From the NCBI GenBank assembly GCA_016214425.1, contig JACRON010000177.1:1-9308 (forward strand): a stretch of 9,308 nucleotides of DNA, in the 5' to 3' direction. The stretch is from Nitrospirota bacterium (GTDB lineage: Bacteria; Nitrospirota; CAKKRA01; 9FT-COMBO-42-15). Position 1 is the stretch's first letter. Every line of letters starts with the position of its first letter. Positions 5,780 to 9,308 of the stretch are shown piece by piece. The notes under the pieces were generated by a model. It saw nothing but the letters and a program-made list of their open reading frames with translations. It ran no database searches and was not told the DNA's origin. The position numbers were made by a program, and so were the translations under genes.

Positions 5780-7150
5780 GGCTGCACGGATTTCATGCCT
5801 TTCGCTTTTAAGCCCGAATATCTTTACCTCCTGCTCCTTTCCCTTGACCTTTACGCTGGCAAGCTCTATTAACTCAAAGTGCCCAAACACGCCGCTCTTT
5901 ATTAAAGGCTCAATGCTCTTTACAGTGTTCTCTGCAAGAAGGATTCTTGTCTTATACTCCCTCGTTAATTTTTCAACCCTTGCTGTAAGATTTACATGGT
6001 CGCCTATTACTGTGTAGTCCATCTTCTTGCCCTCTGCGCCGATATTCCCGATGATGACCTCTCCTGTATTAATCCCGATGCCGCAGTCTAAGATATCCTT
6101 TCCTTCGCTCCGCCACTTCTCCTGCATCTTGTTCAATTTGTCAGACATATGGAGTGCGCATCTTATGGCAAGCTCTGCGTGATTTGGCTGCTCTACTGGC
6201 GCGCCCCAGAACACCACAATCTCATCGCCAACAAACTTATCAAGGGTGCCGTCCCATCTGAAGATTATATCCACCATCTCCTTAAAGTATTCATTCAGCA
6301 TTGCCACAACATCTTCAGGAGGAAGTTTTTCTGAAAGGGTTGTAAAGCCCATTAAATCAGAAAAGAGTATTGTAACTGTCTTCCTCTCGCCGCCGAGCCT
6401 CAGCTTTTCAGGGTTGTTGATAAGCTCCTCCACAATCTTTGGAGATACATAGCTTGAAAATATCCGTCTGATTTCCCTTGCCTTCTTCTCCTCAAAGAAA
6501 AACTTTGTCACTGTTATGCCAATGAATATGATAAGCATATTCGTGACAGGGTAGACTAAATTTATCCAGAGATTTGCATAAATCAGCAAATAGCAGCTAA
6601 TCGCTGTGTAAAAGAGCATAAAGCCAATTGCAATAGCAGCGCCGGGTATTGCCCTGAGCCTTGGAAGGATAAATCCCAGGAGGAGGCCTGTGAAGATTAT
6701 TGTAGCCAGCTCCACAACCCCAGGGCTCTTTTTATTAAAGTTATTTAACAGGATATTCTCAACAACATTTGCATTCTTTTCAACGCCCGGCATGTTGGCA
6801 AATAGCGGAGATGCCATCTTCTCATAAGTAGCAAGCGCTGTTGCTCCGATTAAAACTATCTTGTCCTTAAGCATCCCCTTTTTTGCCCTGCCTTTTATAA
6901 TATCTGATGCAGATATTGTTTTAAAACTGTTAATTCTATCCCTGTAATTTATTAATGCCCTTCCATAATTGTCAATGGATATAAACTGATTGCTGAGCCT
7001 TATCCCAGAGCCGCCATAAAGAACCATATCTTTCATCTCTGCGCCGAGCGCTATCCTTGCAACCTGAAGCGCAAATGAAGGATAGCAGTCATCGCCGTAA
7101 TTGAGATACATCATCTCCCATCTCAGGACGCCATCCATATCCGGAAGCAT
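5768..7150 (-). CDS. CHASE2/class III adenylate cyclase, C-terminal frame of a frameshifted gene
   Basis: This frame encodes the rest of the CHASE2 sensor, the membrane anchor and the catalytic domain of an adenylate cyclase making cAMP from ATP. From the ATG at 7150: CHASE2 end (1-140, with PDMDGV, YPSFALQ and KDKIVLIGATA); three hydrophobic segments (about 146-164, 170-191, 195-218); a linker with SSYVSPKIVEELI; then the cyclase domain (about 255-450). Catalytic residues look complete: metal-binding Asp265 (FSDLMGFT) and Asp309 (KFVGDE), adenine-selecting Lys305 and Asp378 (MDYTVIGD), and transition-state Asn387 and Arg391 (VNLTAR). Lys and Asp at the base-selecting positions favour ATP over GTP. 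The ATG at 7150 is only formal: the homologous sequence continues upstream in this frame as LGHVT until about 7160, where it joins the N-terminal frame. The end overlaps ribF by 12 bp. Confidence 0.88.
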   Translation of the reverse strand: MLPDMDGVLRWEMMYLNYGDDCYPSFALQVARIALGAEMKDMVLYGGSGIRLSNQFISIDNYGRALINYRDRINSFKTISASDIIKGRAKKGMLKDKIVLIGATALATYEKMASPLFANMPGVEKNANVVENILLNNFNKKSPGVVELATIIFTGLLLGFILPRLRAIPGAAIAIGFMLFYTAISCYLLIYANLWINLVYPVTNMLIIFIGITVTKFFFEEKKAREIRRIFSSYVSPKIVEELINNPEKLRLGGERKTVTILFSDLMGFTTLSEKLPPEDVVAMLNEYFKEMVDIIFRWDGTLDKFVGDEIVVFWGAPVEQPNHAELAIRCALHMSDKLNKMQEKWRSEGKDILDCGIGINTGEVIIGNIGAEGKKMDYTVIGDHVNLTARVEKLTREYKTRILLAENTVKSIEPLIKSGVFGHFELIELASVKVKGKEQEVKIFGLKSERHEIRAALTL

Positions 7151-7578
7151 GGTGACATGGCCGAGCCTTTGCCCTCAGGAGGCAGGATGAAGGCTGTAGC
7201 AAGGACAAGATTTTTTGTCTTTTTTATTGCTGCTGCAAGCGCCCTGTCTGTCTTTTTGCCCTCCCTCTCACTAAACATAATATCAAGGCCGATGACCCTC
7301 GGCTTTTCTTTAGAGATATTGCTGATAAGCCTTGCCATAACATCCCTTTTCCACGGCCACCTTCCGATTTCCTTTATGCTCTTTTCATCAATTTTAATAA
7401 TTATAATATCCTCAGCAGGCAACTGCTGTTTGAAAAGGCCTTTTAAATGAAGCCGCAGGTCGTATGTCCTGCTCTCAACCTTTTCGCGGATTATATCAGG
7501 GTCAAAAAATTGGAGAGCAACAAATATGGCTGTAGATATTAAGGTAATTAGATAGAAGAGGAGTCTGTTTTTTTTCAT
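7123..7578 (-). CDS. N-terminal fragment of the CHASE2/adenylate cyclase
   Basis: The 151-residue frame holds an N-terminal membrane segment (about residues 6-23, LLFYLITLISTAIFVALQ) and the first part of an extracytoplasmic CHASE2 sensor domain. Typical features are RTYDLRLHLKG, IIIIKIDEKSIKEIGRWPWKRDVMA split around its centre, RVIGLDIMFSE and the helix before LVLATAF. Good homology stops near PPEGKGSA, after which about 12 out-of-frame residues precede TGA. The remaining CHASE2 sequence resumes one base back, in the frame of the downstream cyclase. Joined, the two frames would give a protein of about 600 residues, normal for this family. The start at 7578 lies 6 nt after the stop of the lipoprotein gene, implying transcription and possibly translation coupled to it. 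CHASE2 ligands are unknown. Confidence 0.85.
   Translation of the reverse strand: MKKNRLLFYLITLISTAIFVALQFFDPDIIREKVESRTYDLRLHLKGLFKQQLPAEDIIIIKIDEKSIKEIGRWPWKRDVMARLISNISKEKPRVIGLDIMFSEREGKKTDRALAAAIKKTKNLVLATAFILPPEGKGSAMSPCFRIWMAS
7158..7177 (-). other. Frameshift site (-1) inside the CHASE2 domain
   Basis: The N-terminal frame is CHASE2-like up to GKGSA, and the other frame is CHASE2-like from GHVTMLPDMDG. The second frame is closed upstream by TGA (7177-7175), so the change must fall between there and about 7158, in the stretch read on the minus strand as GAGGGCAAAGGCTCGG. One lost base explains it. No canonical X-XXY-YYZ slippery heptamer is present, so a mutation or sequencing/assembly error is likelier than programmed frameshifting. 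Confidence 0.8.
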
Positions 7579-7584
7579 TTATAA

Positions 7585-8379
7585 TTAACAGATGCTAAGC
7601 GGCGGCGGACTTGTGCAGAATGTGCCGCTGCATATTTCGTTATTTGATTCGTCTGTTTCTGTTATTGAATTAACAGGGTCAATTATTATTCTATAGTTAT
7701 TTGAAGTAGGATATATTAAAGTTGCGCCTGCAGCAACAGAGCCATCTGCCGGGATTGGAGCACTGACGCCTGCAGTTCCTCTTGCACAGCTGTCAAGACC
7801 GCCAACTTGGTACTGAACATAATAGAGCACATTGGAAACAGCAATGTTTCCGCTGTTATTGATAGTGAAGGTTATGTCTATCCCGCTGTTAGCAGCATTG
7901 CTCGGACACAAATCAGCGCTTACTAAAGCCATACTAACATTCAATGTCATCGGTCTTCCGTTCAAATCAACATCTGTCGTACCCCTATAGCGGACACAGC
8001 TATTTGCGTATCGGGCATCCAATACAAAATGCCTCTGGGGGCCGTTGGGAATATAAAGGACTATTTTTACAGCATCATTTGCGACAGAGGCAACCCCTGT
8101 GATTGCGCTCATGCCTGAGCCTGATACTGTATAGCGTACATCTGTAATTCCTGCTGGTATTGCAGATGCCTCGTTTAGAGCTATTAAATTTTTAATAAAA
8201 TATTTTGCTGATGATAGGAGCGATGGTTTCTTTATATCAAGGCTTACTGTCTGGGTATCGGATATATATATAGTTACTTCAGAGGTCTCGCTCTTATCTG
8301 TCCCCTCTCCGCAGGCTGATACCATGATTCCAATTGATAGTATAATTATTATTAGTGTGTTTAATCGCCTCATCTTCAT
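7585..8379 (-). CDS. Lipoprotein with C-terminal CARDB-like domain
   Basis: The 264-residue product starts with basic residues (MKMRR), a hydrophobic stretch (LNTLIIIILSIGIMV) and the lipobox VSAC, placing the lipidated cysteine at Cys23. GEGTDKSE follows, with no Asp at +2, so outer-membrane sorting is plausible. Residues about 30-150 form a beta-rich region without a family I recognise. Residues about 155-255 resemble a CARDB/immunoglobulin-like adhesion domain: DITFTINNSGNIAVSN, then GATLIYPTS and IIDPVNSITETDESNNEI, the last close to the usual D-x-x-N-x-I-x-E-x-x-E-x-N-N signature. Several C-terminal cysteines may form disulfides. It lies 6 nt upstream of the CHASE2 cyclase and downstream of the FecR-domain gene, and may be an envelope partner of that sensor (inference). 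The ATG at 8373 is an alternative start. Confidence 0.75.
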   Translation of the reverse strand: MKMRRLNTLIIIILSIGIMVSACGEGTDKSETSEVTIYISDTQTVSLDIKKPSLLSSAKYFIKNLIALNEASAIPAGITDVRYTVSGSGMSAITGVASVANDAVKIVLYIPNGPQRHFVLDARYANSCVRYRGTTDVDLNGRPMTLNVSMALVSADLCPSNAANSGIDITFTINNSGNIAVSNVLYYVQYQVGGLDSCARGTAGVSAPIPADGSVAAGATLIYPTSNNYRIIIDPVNSITETDESNNEICSGTFCTSPPPLSIC

Positions 8380-8442
8380 AATACATTATGCACACAGAGC
8401 CTGATTTCTTATGTGCATCCTCCTTTTTCTCACCCTGCCTTA

Positions 8443-8531
8443 TCCCCCTCACCCTAACCCTCTCCCCAGAGGGGAGAGGGGGTTTTTTGTTTCCTTCTCC
8501 CCTAAGGGGAGAAGGAGAAAGGATGAGGGGT
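8443..8531 (-). repeat. REP-like double-hairpin element, copy 2 (inverse orientation)
   Basis: The tail CCCTCACCCTAA is followed by hairpin CCCTCTCCCC-aga-GGGGAGAGGG (8458-8480), a T6 run (8483-8488), and hairpin TCCTTCTCCCC-taa-GGGGAGAAGGA (8492-8516), then GGATGAGGGG. The minus strand matches copy 1 at 1042-1113 in its stem and in the TTAGGGTGAGGGG tail. It fills most of the 158-bp gap between the FecR-like and lipoprotein genes. The reading frames that cross it are by-products of the repeat. The T6 run makes it terminator-like only for rightward transcripts, although no rightward gene is here. Confidence 0.75.
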
Positions 8532-8537
8532 TTCATA

Positions 8538-9305
8538 CTATTGAAAGGTTAATGTTATCCTTACAGGGTTTGTCTTTGCCCCTGGCTGCTGCGCTATCGG
8601 CGGTATGCCTACTGCTCTAATAGGGTCAAATCCTTTTACAGCACCCCTGACCGGTTTTGCTCTTTTAATGGATAATTCATAGTGTTCCATCTCTGTTGCC
8701 TTCTTTAACTTGTCTATATCAGCAGGAGGCGCCTTAGTAGGCTCTAACAGAGGCTCTTTCTCAAAGACTGTTATCTTCATGCCAGCAGTAAGAATCTTCT
8801 TTCCCGGAATGCTCGGATCAGCGCTCATTACCTCTACCTCTCCCTCAAGGCATATAAAGGTTGCAAACAACTTTCCTGCAAGCCTTCCCACCTCTGAAAG
8901 TATAATCGTCCCTCTCGCTGCTGCCACTGCAGTGGGTGTGTGGATTTCAAATTTAGTTTTGCCGACAATAGACCGCATCTTTCCGTCAAGGAGATTAAAG
9001 ATTGATTTTCCTCCCTTATCCTTGCTGTAGATGTATTCCTTTATAGCTACTCTTGAACTCTCTCCGAGTGTCAATATGCTGTCATCTACAAAGCGCATCT
9101 TTAACCTTGATGCCTTCATGGTTGATACTGTGTCTTTTAAAAAGAGATTCTGGTTTTTCTTTGCGGTTATCTTCTTCTTGTCTCTCTCTACAACTGCCTT
9201 GCCTTTAAGGGCAAGAATTTTGCCGATGTTTTCCTCTGCAAAGGCAGCGGTGGAAAGGCTAATGATAAGCGTGATAAACAAAGGGATTAAATGCCATTTG
9301 AACAT
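8538..9305 (-). CDS. Exported FecR-domain protein
   Basis: The 255-residue product has a Sec-type signal peptide (FKWHLIPLFITLIISLS, with AFA before a likely cut after Ala23). A FecR domain covers about residues 27-160: GKILALKGKAVVERD, a hydrophobic strand LFLKDTVST, SRLKMRFVDDSILTLGESSRV, FNLLDGKMRSIVG and KFEIHTPTAVAAARGT. The C-terminal 90 residues are Pro/Lys-rich and not recognised. The name comes from the ferric-citrate regulator, but many stand-alone exported FecR-domain proteins have no TonB-receptor or ECF sigma partner, and none is seen here, so an iron role should not be assumed. The gene starts 3 bp from the window end, so its promoter and ribosome binding site are not visible. 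It heads the leftward set that continues with the lipoprotein and CHASE2 cyclase, although the REP-like element in the gap may separate expression. Confidence 0.85.
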   Translation of the reverse strand: MFKWHLIPLFITLIISLSTAAFAEENIGKILALKGKAVVERDKKKITAKKNQNLFLKDTVSTMKASRLKMRFVDDSILTLGESSRVAIKEYIYSKDKGGKSIFNLLDGKMRSIVGKTKFEIHTPTAVAAARGTIILSEVGRLAGKLFATFICLEGEVEVMSADPSIPGKKILTAGMKITVFEKEPLLEPTKAPPADIDKLKKATEMEHYELSIKRAKPVRGAVKGFDPIRAVGIPPIAQQPGAKTNPVRITLTFQ

Positions 9306-9308
9306 TAA

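Noticed and set aside
7158..7177. Programmed -1 frameshift in the cyclase
   Set aside because: No canonical slippery heptamer or clear downstream pseudoknot could be seen; a one-base loss is simpler.
8458..8488. True rho-independent terminator (stem plus T6) on the plus strand
   Set aside because: No rightward gene lies upstream within range, and the stem is shared with the dispersed repeat.
8294..8620. Open frames on both strands across the repeat at 8443-8531
   Set aside because: They overlap the lipoprotein or FecR-like genes and consist largely of repeat-encoded Pro/Arg-rich sequence.

Overview
The window is about 9.3 kb of moderately AT-rich bacterial chromosome carrying housekeeping biosynthesis genes and a small set of signalling and redox genes. 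The signal peptide and lipobox proteins, the class III cyclase and an apparent selenocysteine-encoding gene suggest a Gram-negative, probably anaerobic or sulfur/metal-cycling lineage (Nitrospirota- or Desulfobacterota-like). No taxonomic marker is present, so this is a guess. A frameshifted cyclase and a truncated argJ leave open that this is a metagenome assembly with local errors, or a genome with recent lesions.

Layout: (1) 1-919, the 3' part of argC, then about 200 bp of three unrelated palindromic repeats. (2) argJ from 1123, whose normal C-terminus is missing because its frame runs into the antisense strand of the convergent gene panC (3030-2206). (3) A divergent 120-bp region with a near-consensus sigma70 promoter pointing right. 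It leads to a 71-codon gene with two in-frame TGA codons (3152-3367), then sixA (3403-3867) and a STAS-like/HATPase regulator (3873-4715); these three probably form one operon. (4) ribF (4850-5779), whose end overlaps by 12 bp the end of a leftward group. (5) That leftward group reads, in transcription order, a FecR-domain exported protein (9305-8538), a CARDB-type lipoprotein (8379-7585) and a CHASE2/adenylate cyclase (7578-5768). The cyclase is split by a -1 frameshift near 7160-7177. A second copy of the palindromic repeat lies between the fecR-like and lipoprotein genes.

The main discovery is the small gene at 3152-3367, which standard ORF calling misses because both TGA codons read as stops. 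Read through as selenocysteine, it gives a glutaredoxin-like protein with a Sec-Pro-Tyr-Thr active site at residue 13 and a second Sec at residue 69, two residues before the true stop. This matches the UXX-star selenoprotein pattern. Each TGA is followed, at 18 and 17 nt, by a stem-loop with a five-base apical loop starting AGG, as expected of bacterial SECIS elements.

Functionally, argC and argJ belong to arginine synthesis, panC to pantothenate/CoA and ribF to FMN/FAD. The selenoredoxin, phosphohistidine phosphatase and anti-sigma-like protein suggest a redox or stress signalling operon. The fecR-lipoprotein-cyclase group looks like an envelope-sensing cAMP module.
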